In this document: positions 16,699-25,322 of the stretch, piece by piece
Layout of the letters: each line of letters starts with the position of its first letter
Numbering within the stretch: the first letter of the stretch is position 1
NCBI RefSeq assembly: GCF_014650495.1
Contig: NZ_BMVB01000014.1
Coordinates: forward strand, 62,001 to 126,000
DNA: 64,000 nt
Direction: 5' to 3'
Source of the DNA: Streptomyces cinnamoneus
GTDB taxonomy: Bacteria > Actinomycetota > Actinomycetes > Streptomycetales > Streptomycetaceae
Made by a program: the position numbers and the translations under genes
Notes under the pieces: model-generated
Databases searched by the model: none
The model's input: only the letters and a program-made list of their open reading frames with translations
Told to the model about the DNA's origin: nothing

Positions 16699-19600
16699 AT
16701 GACGTCACCGTCACCCCTGATCGTTCCCGTCCAGGTGGACGCGCTCCTGGTCAACAAGCGGGTGCGCGCCAACGAGACCTGGCGCCGCTGGTACGCCGAC
16801 TTCGAGGTGCTGAAGGACCGGCAGCCGCCCGAGCCCGACCCGTTCCAGAGCGCCGCGTCCGGAAAGCCCGACCACGGCATCCACCTGCAGTGGCTGGTGC
16901 CCGACGCGCTGCGCCGCGGCCGCCAGGACGGACCGGCCGGAAAGGTGGAGTTCCCCTACGTCCCCAACCGCTGGCTCGTCGTCCGCTACAGCCGTCCCGC
17001 CGACCGTCCCGGCCAGACGCCGACGGCCGTCGGCTGGGTCGTCGACAGCGACTACCTCGACGACGCGGGCGGCACGTCCCCGTTCCTCGACCCCTGGGCC
17101 ACGGAGCTGAAGCCGGCCTGGATCGGCCGCCTCCACGACCTGGCCGACGGCCCGTGGACCGAGCCGGCGGGCCGGCGGCCCTTCCTCACCGCGGCAGGCC
17201 CGGGCCTGCCGACCTTCTCGATGTTCCAGCCCCACAACGAGAACGTCTTCTCCCTCCACGACCCGCTCACCGGCATCGACGGCCCGGCCCTGCTCGGCTA
17301 CCTCGTGGCCGGCTGGTACTCGGACCCGGCGTGGGACGTCCTCGCCGCGCCGCCGGACGGCGACGTCCGGGCCCTGCTGAAGTCCCTGCGGTGGTCCACC
17401 ACCGACAGCGCCTCCCGTCCCTGCCGGTCCCTGTACGCGGGTTCCGCCCTCGGCCTGGCCTGGGACTTCGACGGCGACCGGCCCGAGTCCGACAAGCCCG
17501 ACATCACCGACGGCGGTGTGGCCGTCGGCGTCGACGTCGCCGTCGGGCACGTCGCCACCGACGCCGAGACGGCCCTCCACCCGGCGGCGCTGGACGATCC
17601 CGAGGCGGCGCTGCTGTGGGAGGCGTTCTCCTACGACCTGCTCGACGTCCTCGACGAGGACGGGGAGACCGCCCTCGACCAGGCCCTCCGGCGCACCTGG
17701 TTCGGCGCCGAGCAGGGCGGCTACACCTGGCGCATCGTCGACCGCCGGCAGGACGACGGCACCCCGTCACGGAGTCCGGAGCACTACGCCGGGGAACGGG
17801 ACTGGCTGGCCGGGCTCAACGCCGCACAGGCCGCACACGACGCCGCCGTCCGCGAACTGGCCCACCTCCAGCGCCGCCTGTACGGCCTGTGGTGGCTGCG
17901 CGGCCGGCCCGCCCGGCCGGGGCCCGCGTGGGACGCCGCCTGCGACGGCCAGTTCGACCCGGACGGCGCCGACACCCTCGCCCGTCGGGCCCGGGACCGG
18001 CTCACGGCGCTGTTCGGCGCGGACGGCCTGCGCTCCCGCATCCCCTGGGGCGACACCGCCGGGGAACTGGCGACGGCCATCGCGACGTACGCCGCCGGGC
18101 ACGGCCTGGCCCCGGACCGGGAACTCCAGCGGTGCGCCGAGCCCGCCTTCCACAGCACGCCCGACCCGTCGGTCATCGTCCGCGGGGCCGGGCTGGACCG
18201 GCCGCTGACCGACGAGAAGGACCTGGCCTGCCGTACCCCGGCCGAGGTGGTGACCGAGGTCCGCATCGGCGGCGAGATGACCCCGCCGCCGGCCGCACCA
18301 CCCGCCCCCGACCTGACCGGCCTGCCCGAATCCGGCGCGGTGAGCGCGCTCCTCGGCGAGTTCTTCCTCCTCGACCTGGCCGCCGTCACGCCCGGCGGCA
18401 CCCCCGGTACGACGGCCCTGACGGAAGCACTGGCACGTCCCGGCACCCACGTGACCGGCGTCCTGGCCCGCTGGACCCGGCAGTGGCGCCAGCCGTGGTC
18501 ACCACTGCACCTCGTCTGGAAGCTGAACTGCTACCCGACCCCCTACCGCAGCGACGGCCACGACAACTGGGCGTTCGACGGCACCCGCTACCGCTGGCAG
18601 GGAGAGAACGCCGAGGACCCGGCCACCCTCACCGGACGGGCCCTGCTCAACCCCCTGCCCGGCTTCGCCACCCGCGCCCGCCTCGCCCAGCACGCCGACA
18701 CCCACCCCCGCGGCCCCGTCCGGAAGCTGCGCGAACTCCGCAGCCAGGCCGAGGACTGGGACCTGCTCTCCCAGCGCATCGACGGCGTCAACGACTGGCT
18801 GGCCCAGCACGCGACCTCCACGAACATCACCCCGACGGGCACGCTCGCGGAACTCGTCGACAACACGACCTCCCGGGTCTCCCTGAGCGAGGTCCCCGAC
18901 CCCGGCCCCGCCGCCTCCCCCGGCCGGCCGTACCGGCCCGTCAGGGCGGCGCAGCTCGCCTTCGAACAGCTCCACGTCATCGACCGGTTCGGCCGCTCCC
19001 TCGCGGTCATCAGCCCGGACAACGTGCAGCAGTTCCCGATCCAGCGGGCCGGCAGCGTCACCCCCGACATCACCGTGATCCCCGAGAACCCGTACCGCTT
19101 CGTCGAGCTCCCCCCTCGGCTGCTCCAGCCCGCGCGGCTGCGCTTCGACTTCGTCTCCGCGCGGGACGACCACCACCGCGTCGACGTCGACGCCGGCCCG
19201 CGCGAGGCGGCCGGTGACACCCCGGTCTGCGGCTGGCTCGTGGCCAACCACCTCTCCCGGTCCCTGCTCGTCCACGCGCCGGACGGCACGGCGCTGGGCG
19301 AGATCAGGACGACCCTCGACACCACGCACGAGCAGATCGCCGACTGGGACGCGCTGCCCGACTCGCCCTACCCGGACCTCGCCCCGGACACCGCCTCCGG
19401 GCAGGCGTTCGCGCAGGAACTGCCCCACCTGTACGGCTTCGTGACCGAGCTCCTGGAGGCGAGTCCGGGCGCCTTCGCCGAACTGCTGGCCGCGATCGAC
19501 CGCAGCATGTCGGCCACCGCGTCCGGCGAGGACGACGACAGCCTGGCCGCGCTGGTGGGCCGCCCGGTGGCGCTGCTGCGCGCCCGTCTGAAGTTCGAGC

Positions 19601-20334
19601 TCAACGGGCCGCCGATGACGTCGTCGACGTGGGGCGACGTCATCGAGCCGCCGGCACCGGAGTTCACCGACTACCGGTGGAACGTCCGGCTGGGAGCGGC
19701 CGACCTGCCCGGCGACGGCCTGGCCGGCTTCTACCTCGGCTCCGACTACGGCCGCCTGCACGCGGTCGCCGAAACGGAGGCGGGCGGCCCGGAGACGGGC
19801 GGCCCGGCGTACGCGGTCCCCATCGACGGACAGGAGATCACGATTCCCGCACGGCCCGTGGTCCCGCCCGGCGAGGCCGGGAACGAGGCCGCCGCCTGGG
19901 TGACGCTCCTCGCCGACCCCTGGGCCGCCGTGCACGCCGTCACCGACATCCTTCCCGTGGGACGCCTCCTGCTGCCGCCCACCTGGGTGCGCGGCCCCCT
20001 CTCCCGCATGAAGCTGGCGTTCCGGACGGGCCCCCTGCTTGCCGGCACCCGCATGGTCGCCGGGGAGGCCGGCGGCGCCCCCACCGAGCACCTGGTCATG
20101 CCCGGTCCGGCCGGGTGGCGCGGTACGTGGGAATGGGCCCAGCTCGCCGCGCCCGGCGCCCCGCGCTGGGACACCTACCCCCTCACCGCCCCGGACCCCG
20201 CGCTGGCCCTCACGGACGGCACCCCCGCCGCCCGGCACGGCTTCCTCCAGCTGACGGGCGCGCTCGGCGAGGCGGACGAGGGACGCCGACGGCCCGCCCG
20301 GCGACAGGACCGAACCGACGGGAGCCCCTCATGA
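16699..20334 (+). CDS. Very large protein of unrecognised family (operon gene 3)
   Basis: 1,211 residues, cytoplasmic by sequence. The N-terminal section has conserved-looking motifs GIHLQWLVPDAL, FPYVPNRWLVVRYS and GYLVAGWYSDPAWDVL. The centre is helical (NAAQAAHDAAVRELAHLQRR). The last third mixes strands with QLHVIDRFGRSLAVI-like motifs and ends with a beta domain (WVRGPLSRMKLAFRTGPLL). No enzyme signature is seen. The ATG follows GAGGACC, 11 bases after the previous stop, and the stop overlaps the next ATG as ATGA, so translation is coupled. I recognise no Pfam family; proteins opening with this HLQWLVPDAL block occur in widely different bacteria as hypotheticals. Confidence 0.6.
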   Translation: MTSPSPLIVPVQVDALLVNKRVRANETWRRWYADFEVLKDRQPPEPDPFQSAASGKPDHGIHLQWLVPDALRRGRQDGPAGKVEFPYVPNRWLVVRYSRPADRPGQTPTAVGWVVDSDYLDDAGGTSPFLDPWATELKPAWIGRLHDLADGPWTEPAGRRPFLTAAGPGLPTFSMFQPHNENVFSLHDPLTGIDGPALLGYLVAGWYSDPAWDVLAAPPDGDVRALLKSLRWSTTDSASRPCRSLYAGSALGLAWDFDGDRPESDKPDITDGGVAVGVDVAVGHVATDAETALHPAALDDPEAALLWEAFSYDLLDVLDEDGETALDQALRRTWFGAEQGGYTWRIVDRRQDDGTPSRSPEHYAGERDWLAGLNAAQAAHDAAVRELAHLQRRLYGLWWLRGRPARPGPAWDAACDGQFDPDGADTLARRARDRLTALFGADGLRSRIPWGDTAGELATAIATYAAGHGLAPDRELQRCAEPAFHSTPDPSVIVRGAGLDRPLTDEKDLACRTPAEVVTEVRIGGEMTPPPAAPPAPDLTGLPESGAVSALLGEFFLLDLAAVTPGGTPGTTALTEALARPGTHVTGVLARWTRQWRQPWSPLHLVWKLNCYPTPYRSDGHDNWAFDGTRYRWQGENAEDPATLTGRALLNPLPGFATRARLAQHADTHPRGPVRKLRELRSQAEDWDLLSQRIDGVNDWLAQHATSTNITPTGTLAELVDNTTSRVSLSEVPDPGPAASPGRPYRPVRAAQLAFEQLHVIDRFGRSLAVISPDNVQQFPIQRAGSVTPDITVIPENPYRFVELPPRLLQPARLRFDFVSARDDHHRVDVDAGPREAAGDTPVCGWLVANHLSRSLLVHAPDGTALGEIRTTLDTTHEQIADWDALPDSPYPDLAPDTASGQAFAQELPHLYGFVTELLEASPGAFAELLAAIDRSMSATASGEDDDSLAALVGRPVALLRARLKFELNGPPMTSSTWGDVIEPPAPEFTDYRWNVRLGAADLPGDGLAGFYLGSDYGRLHAVAETEAGGPETGGPAYAVPIDGQEITIPARPVVPPGEAGNEAAAWVTLLADPWAAVHAVTDILPVGRLLLPPTWVRGPLSRMKLAFRTGPLLAGTRMVAGEAGGAPTEHLVMPGPAGWRGTWEWAQLAAPGAPRWDTYPLTAPDPALALTDGTPAARHGFLQLTGALGEADEGRRRPARRQDRTDGSPS

Positions 20335-21437
20335 CCACGGCACTCCACTGCACCGTTCACACCAGCCCCGCCTTGTTGCGGGCCGCCACGGACGCGGCGG
20401 ACGACCGCGCCACGCTGCGCATCACCGCGACGAACCCCGGCCCCGACGCCGTCACCTGCGACACGATCACCGTCACGGTTCCGGCGGGCGAGGGCGCCGA
20501 CGCCCTGACGGCCGCCCCGGAGAGGATCACGGCACGCGTCGAGGACCGCACCGGCTGGCAGGCCGAGCACCGGGGCGGTGGCGTGTTCCGCGTACGCCCC
20601 ACCGCACCGGGAACCGAACTCAAGCCGGGCGAGCAGGTCGTGATCACCCTTCAGGACATCGCGGTCAACCGGAGGGTCGGCACGGCCACCCTCGGCATCA
20701 GCTGGACGCTGACCGACGCCGAGGGCATCGCGTGCGAACACGCCACGGGCGGCAGGAAGCTCGTCAAGGCGCCCGCCGAAGCCCTGCTGGAGGACTTCCG
20801 GCCGGACCGGACCATCGTGCCCCGTGGCGAGACCGTCACCCTGACCTGGAAGTGCGTGGACGGGCCGGACTACGAGCTCTTCCACGGCGACCAGCGGGAA
20901 ACGGTCAACCACTGCATCGTCGACGGCAACGGCACCTGGACGTCCGACGGCCTGAGCACCGCTACCGCGTTCATGCTGCTGGCCTCGACGGAGAAGGACG
21001 GCGTGCCCGTCACCTACGGCCTGACCACGGCCGTGACCGTCGACGTGCCCGACCTGGAGGTCGGCAGCCTCGACGCCAACGGCGTGGTCCGGCTGTTCGG
21101 CGAGCCCCAGGCCATCGCAGGCGGCACGGAGAGCGGGACGTGGCTGTACTCCGCCGACACCGACGGCGTGATCACCGGCTACATCAAGACCAACCGGAGC
21201 GACGCACCGGCCACCCTCAACGTCTTCGTCACGCCTCCGAGGACCAAGCAGCAGAAGTACGCCACCCAGTCCTGGGACGCGCGCGGCGGTACCGAGAACC
21301 AGGAGGCGAGCCTGCTCGTCCCGGTGCCCCGGGGTTCCACGGTGCGCGTCGTGCAGAGCACGGGCGGCGGTGCCTTCACCGCCGACCTGACGTGGTTCCC
21401 GTTCGGCTCGGGGCCGTTGCGGCCGGCCGAGCCGTGA
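20331..21437 (+). CDS. Beta-sandwich-like protein, paralogue 1 (operon gene 4)
   Basis: 368 residues, no signal peptide. It is a paralogue of the gene at 23082-24215, sharing the order TLRIT-TN at the front, PGEQVVITLQDIAVNRRVGT, then a central F-PDR-V-G-LTW block. A TTAVTVDVPDLEV segment and a final RGSTVRV, then LTWFPFGSGPL, complete the match. Repeated strands and the G-x-V-x-L-x-W pattern suggest two or three Ig-like or C2-like sandwiches. Its ATG overlaps the previous stop (ATGA). No function is known; a homologous pair around a propeller protein suggests two non-identical copies of one structural part. Confidence 0.65.
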   Translation: MTTALHCTVHTSPALLRAATDAADDRATLRITATNPGPDAVTCDTITVTVPAGEGADALTAAPERITARVEDRTGWQAEHRGGGVFRVRPTAPGTELKPGEQVVITLQDIAVNRRVGTATLGISWTLTDAEGIACEHATGGRKLVKAPAEALLEDFRPDRTIVPRGETVTLTWKCVDGPDYELFHGDQRETVNHCIVDGNGTWTSDGLSTATAFMLLASTEKDGVPVTYGLTTAVTVDVPDLEVGSLDANGVVRLFGEPQAIAGGTESGTWLYSADTDGVITGYIKTNRSDAPATLNVFVTPPRTKQQKYATQSWDARGGTENQEASLLVPVPRGSTVRVVQSTGGGAFTADLTWFPFGSGPLRPAEP

Positions 21438-21495
21438 GCGACACCCTTCCCATCCCGTCCGTTCCGCAAGCCCGGCGACCAGGAGAGCACCGGCC

Positions 21496-23085
21496 ATGAG
21501 CGAGACCCGAACGACCGACCTCACCCCCGGCGGCATCGACGCGGCCTTCAGCGTCCCCGACTCGGGCGACGCCCCGGCGGCCGTCTACATGATCCGCGGC
21601 AGCTGGGCCGTCCGGCACGACGCCGCCTCGACCGCGCCGCCGCAGCGCGGCACCACGCTGCGCGAGCTGTGGCCCAAGCTGCCCGCGGCCTACCTCGGCG
21701 GCATCGACGCCACGTGTTCCACCGACACGCAGCGCGTCCACTTCTTCAAGGGCTCGACCTGCGTGCTGTACGACATCGCGCAGAACGAGCCGGTGGGCGG
21801 ATCGTCGCCCGCGCAGATCGGTGACAGGCTCCCGGGCCTGCGCAACGGCGCTCCCGACTTCACCCAGGGCGTGGACGCGGGCATGGCGGCGTCCGACGGC
21901 ACGGTGTACCTGTTCCGCGGCGGCCAGTTCGTCAACTACGACCTCGACACCGACGAGGTGCTGGAGCAGGGGACGCTGGAGAAGGACTGGGCGTACACCT
22001 CGTATCCCGACTCCGAGGTGTACGGCGGCGTCGCGGCCGCGTTCAACCACCCGGCCACCCGCAACGGCTACCTGGTCGCTCCGGGCGGGACGCGCTACGT
22101 GGAGTGCGACACCGACCCCGACGGCCACCGTGTGACGTCCGGTACGAAGGTGCTGCGGGACCGGTGGCCCTACCGCACGTTCCTGACCGTGCTCGACGGC
22201 TCCGACGGCCGGCTGTGGGTCTTCGACGCCGGCAGCGGCCAGCGGATCCGGCAGACCCAGACCGGCTCGGAGTCCGGCGGCGTCGTGATCTCGCCGGACG
22301 GCTTCCGGGCCCTGACGACCGTCAAGGGCCCGGGCGGGGGTGAGGGGAGCCTCTCCCTCCTCGACATCACGTCCGGCTCGCTGCGCACGGTGGGGGCGGG
22401 CGTCTGGCCGTACCGGGTGGCGGTCCTTCCCGACGGCTCCGCCGCCTACGTCACCAATCCCACGACCGCGTCGGCGCACGTGATCGACCTCGGCACCGGA
22501 GCCTCCCGGTCCATCGACGGCGTCGGCCCCTCCCCGGACGGCGTCGTGGCCTCGCCCGAGGGCGACCACGTCTACATCGCCACCGACGGCGATCCCGTGG
22601 TGGCGGTCGTGGACACCGCGACGAACACGGTCGTCCGGCGCTTCGGTGGCCCGATGGCCGCGCTGTGCACGGCGCTCACCCCCGACGGCGCGGTCCTGGC
22701 CTTCGGCATCCGAAGTGGCGTCAACGCGGTGGCCCTCGCCAGGACCGCAGGCGCCGGCGATCCTCCTCTGGTCGGGGTCGGGCAGTCGCCGGAACAGCTC
22801 GCCGCGTCGCCGGACGCCGCGTTCGTCTTCGTCGCCAACCGCGGTCACGAGGTGAAGGTGATCGACGTCCAGGCCGTCCGCGAGGCCGATCCGGTCCGCA
22901 CGCCACGGGACCGCACGAACGCGGTGGCGGTGTCGCCGGACGGGGAGCACCTCTTCGTCACGTCCGAGCGGGCCGACTCGGTGCAGAAAGTGCCGGTGTC
23001 CGGCGGCGATCCGGTCGCGGAGTTCGCGCTGGGCGCGGCGCTGGGCAACGACGCGTTCCTCACCGTCGGCCCCGCGTGGGGGTGA
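21496..23085 (+). CDS. Hemopexin-like/YVTN beta-propeller hybrid (operon gene 5)
   Basis: 529 residues without a signal peptide. Residues 10-215 hold four hemopexin-like repeats, each pairing an IDAAF-type strand with a VYLFRGGQFVNYD-type strand. From about 225 to the end there are 40-residue YVTN-type blades: AVLPDGSAAYVTNPTT, SPEGDHVYIATDGDPVVAVVD, SPDAAFVFVANRG and SPDGEHLFVTSE. Hemopexin and YVTN repeats both build propellers used for binding; joining them in one chain is unusual. GGAGAG precedes the ATG, and the stop overlaps the next gene as GTGA. It probably acts as a binding or docking subunit. Confidence 0.75.
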   Translation: MSETRTTDLTPGGIDAAFSVPDSGDAPAAVYMIRGSWAVRHDAASTAPPQRGTTLRELWPKLPAAYLGGIDATCSTDTQRVHFFKGSTCVLYDIAQNEPVGGSSPAQIGDRLPGLRNGAPDFTQGVDAGMAASDGTVYLFRGGQFVNYDLDTDEVLEQGTLEKDWAYTSYPDSEVYGGVAAAFNHPATRNGYLVAPGGTRYVECDTDPDGHRVTSGTKVLRDRWPYRTFLTVLDGSDGRLWVFDAGSGQRIRQTQTGSESGGVVISPDGFRALTTVKGPGGGEGSLSLLDITSGSLRTVGAGVWPYRVAVLPDGSAAYVTNPTTASAHVIDLGTGASRSIDGVGPSPDGVVASPEGDHVYIATDGDPVVAVVDTATNTVVRRFGGPMAALCTALTPDGAVLAFGIRSGVNAVALARTAGAGDPPLVGVGQSPEQLAASPDAAFVFVANRGHEVKVIDVQAVREADPVRTPRDRTNAVAVSPDGEHLFVTSERADSVQKVPVSGGDPVAEFALGAALGNDAFLTVGPAWG

Positions 23086-24215
23086 ACGCGACGATGAGGC
23101 CACGACGCCCCGGCCGCGGCGCGCTGGTGCTCACCTACGACGTGGTGAGCGATCCGGCGCCCCTTCAGGTCTCGCAGGGCTCGACGCCCAGGACGGCGAC
23201 GCTGCGGATCACCGTCACCAACCATCAGCAGCACGCGGTCCGGCTGCAATCGGTCCGTTTCTCCTTCCCCGTCGGCACCGGGCCGGGGGACCTGAGCAAC
23301 AATCCCGGGAGCGCGGAGCCGCAGGCGGACGACATCAAGTTCTGGCGGTTCGAACTGGACGAGGAGGTCCCGGGCTCGGCCGTGCTGACCCCCAAGCGCT
23401 CCGCGACCGTGACGCCCGGTGGCCAGCTGGAGCTGACCCTGGCCCACATCGAGGTCAACGGGGCGGTGGGCACGAGCCGGTTGACGGTCGAGGAGCGCAT
23501 CGAGGGCTCCGGGGAGAGCGGCGAGGAGGAGTGGCCGCTGGCCAAGGTCCCGGCGGGCTTCACCACCGGTGACTTCCGCCCCCACCGGATCCTGGTCCGG
23601 AGCGGCACCCCGGCGGAGCTGACCTGGCGCGGCGACCCGCGGCCCGGGGCCGTCTACACGATGCTGCACGACGGCGAACCCCGCGACGTCACGAACGTCC
23701 GCTACTGGCAGTCCCCTCCCCTGCACCGGGACACGGCGTTCGCGCTCGTGGTGGAGGTGACGGAGGGCGGCAACACCGCCGAGTACGCGATGACGACCGT
23801 GGTCACGGTGGCTCGCCCGGATCTCGTGGTCAACGACCTCACCGTGCACGGGAACACGGTGCTCACCCACACCCCCAGCGAGTTCACTCTCGGTGACGCG
23901 ACGGAACTGTCCTGCACGGCCGAGACCGACGGCTTCCTCGTGGGGCACGTGCGGGCCGAGCGCGAGGTGCCCGACACGGAGGATCCGGCCCCCGCCCTGA
24001 CGGTCACGGTCACCGCGGGCGGCACCGGCCACGTCACCAGCGTCCAGTCCCGCCTGGCGGAACGCGCCCCGGGCGACCCCGGGAGCCGGCTGACCGCCGT
24101 GGTCCCGCGGGGCGCCACGGTCACCGTCACCCGCGCCGGCATCACGCCGAGCACGCACGGGCTGACGTGGCTGCCGTTCGGCACCGGTGAGCTGAAGCAG
24201 GTGGCCACCGGCTGA
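23082..24215 (+). CDS. Beta-sandwich-like protein, paralogue 2 (operon gene 6)
   Basis: About 377 residues if it starts at the GTG overlapping the propeller stop; an ATG at 23094 is the alternative. It is clearly related to the product at 20331-21437: ATLRITVTNHQQHAV, then PGGQLELTLAHIEVNGAVGT and a DFRPHRILV-x-LTW block. MTTVVTVARPDLVVNDL, DGFLVGHV and a C-terminal PRGATVTVT with LTWLPFGTGEL also match. There is no signal peptide or enzyme motif. It ends the co-directional run. The two paralogues have diverged widely but keep the same strand order and similar length, so they may form an asymmetric pair. Confidence 0.65.
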   Translation: MNATMRPRRPGRGALVLTYDVVSDPAPLQVSQGSTPRTATLRITVTNHQQHAVRLQSVRFSFPVGTGPGDLSNNPGSAEPQADDIKFWRFELDEEVPGSAVLTPKRSATVTPGGQLELTLAHIEVNGAVGTSRLTVEERIEGSGESGEEEWPLAKVPAGFTTGDFRPHRILVRSGTPAELTWRGDPRPGAVYTMLHDGEPRDVTNVRYWQSPPLHRDTAFALVVEVTEGGNTAEYAMTTVVTVARPDLVVNDLTVHGNTVLTHTPSEFTLGDATELSCTAETDGFLVGHVRAEREVPDTEDPAPALTVTVTAGGTGHVTSVQSRLAERAPGDPGSRLTAVVPRGATVTVTRAGITPSTHGLTWLPFGTGELKQVATG

Positions 24216-24286
24216 AAACCGACCGCTTCTCTCGCCCGGCCCGCCGGTCCGCGGGTGCCCTGACGAGTGGTGGGGGCTGGGGCCGG

Positions 24287-25006
24287 TCAGGAGTCGTGCA
24301 GCCAGACGCGGAGTGGGCCGAGCACGGAGAAGCCGGCGGCGAGTGCGTGCGCGAGGTCGTCCCCGTGTTCGTAGCCCACCAGGGGAAGGCCGGGGAAATG
24401 GGCGGTGGCTGCCGTGATCGCTGCTGACCATGCCGCTGCAGGATCACGGCCCTCGGTCGTGAAGAGATTGGAGACGCCCACCACCCCGGAGCCGCGGCTC
24501 AGGACAACGCCCCCGCAGAGGTCTTCGCCATAGTGCAGGGCGAGCACGAGCACGGACGGATCGTCGAGCAGCGCCGGCCGGAAGACGTCCGGGCTTCCGT
24601 CCCCGCCGTGCCAGGCCGTCTGCCAGGCGTGCAGCTGAGCGGCCGTGGTGACCGGCTCGGTGCGCAGGGTCGGCGTTGCCCTGGTGGGGGCTCCTGCCGG
24701 GCGGTGGATCCACTGGGCGGTGAAGAGCTCGACGAAGCCGGCCGCGGTGAGGTCGAGAGCGGCGAAGCTGTCCTTGACCGAACACCCGGGTGTCGCCGTG
24801 TCGATCCCCGGCAGGACGTCGGCCGGTGCCGCGTCGGGGTGCAGGGTGACGGCGTCGGGGTAGTACGGCGGCGTGCGGCGGGCACTGTGCCAGACCGTCT
24901 CACCGAAGGTGTCCGGTATGCCGTGGGACCGGCAGACGGAGGCGCACCATTCGGCGTTGTTCCGGGCTGCGGCGGCACGGACGGAGATCATCTGGGTTGG
25001 GGTCAC
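24287..25006 (-). CDS. GNAT-like N-acetyltransferase
   Basis: About 239 residues. The C-terminal 120 residues resemble a GNAT fold (VLALHYGEDLCGGVVLSRGSG for the central strands, then FPGLPLVGYEHGDDLAHALAAGF as the final helix-strand pair), though the acyl-CoA loop is weak. The N-terminal half is helical (RNNAEWCASVCRSHG). The start is a GTG; an ATG five codons on is possible. It runs opposite to its neighbours and separates the six-gene operon from the giant LamG gene. This suggests later insertion, or an unrelated resident gene. Confidence 0.65.
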   Translation of the reverse strand: MTPTQMISVRAAAARNNAEWCASVCRSHGIPDTFGETVWHSARRTPPYYPDAVTLHPDAAPADVLPGIDTATPGCSVKDSFAALDLTAAGFVELFTAQWIHRPAGAPTRATPTLRTEPVTTAAQLHAWQTAWHGGDGSPDVFRPALLDDPSVLVLALHYGEDLCGGVVLSRGSGVVGVSNLFTTEGRDPAAAWSAAITAATAHFPGLPLVGYEHGDDLAHALAAGFSVLGPLRVWLHDS

Positions 25007-25322
25007 CCGGGGAGACTGACACCGCTCGGGCCCGGGTGCACGTCCATTTCCGCACCGCCGGGGAGACCGCGGTGCCCGGTGACCGTTGCCCGGTCGCAGT
25101 GCTGGCGCCGGAGCCGGCCTCCCCTCCCCGCCGGCCTGTGGTCACCTGGCGCAAAGCATCCTTGACGCCCCGTCATCGCTGGTAAATCGTGTGATCGCCG
25201 AATCACCGCCCTGCCTGTCGGCGTCGCAGGTCAGCGGTGTTTCCCAGCTCGTCGTCACACCTCGTCCTGCGCCCCGGCGCCCCGGGTTCCCTCCCGGCGC
25301 CAGGGCCTCTCAAGGAGATTTC
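25007..25322. other. Promoter region of the giant LamG gene
   Basis: This 316-base gap lies between the divergent GNAT gene and the giant LamG gene. Near 25162 there is a TTGACG followed by TAAATC about 15 bases later, a weak promoter-like pair. AAGGAG at 25312-25317 is the ribosome site of the giant gene. I see no other feature. Confidence 0.4.
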
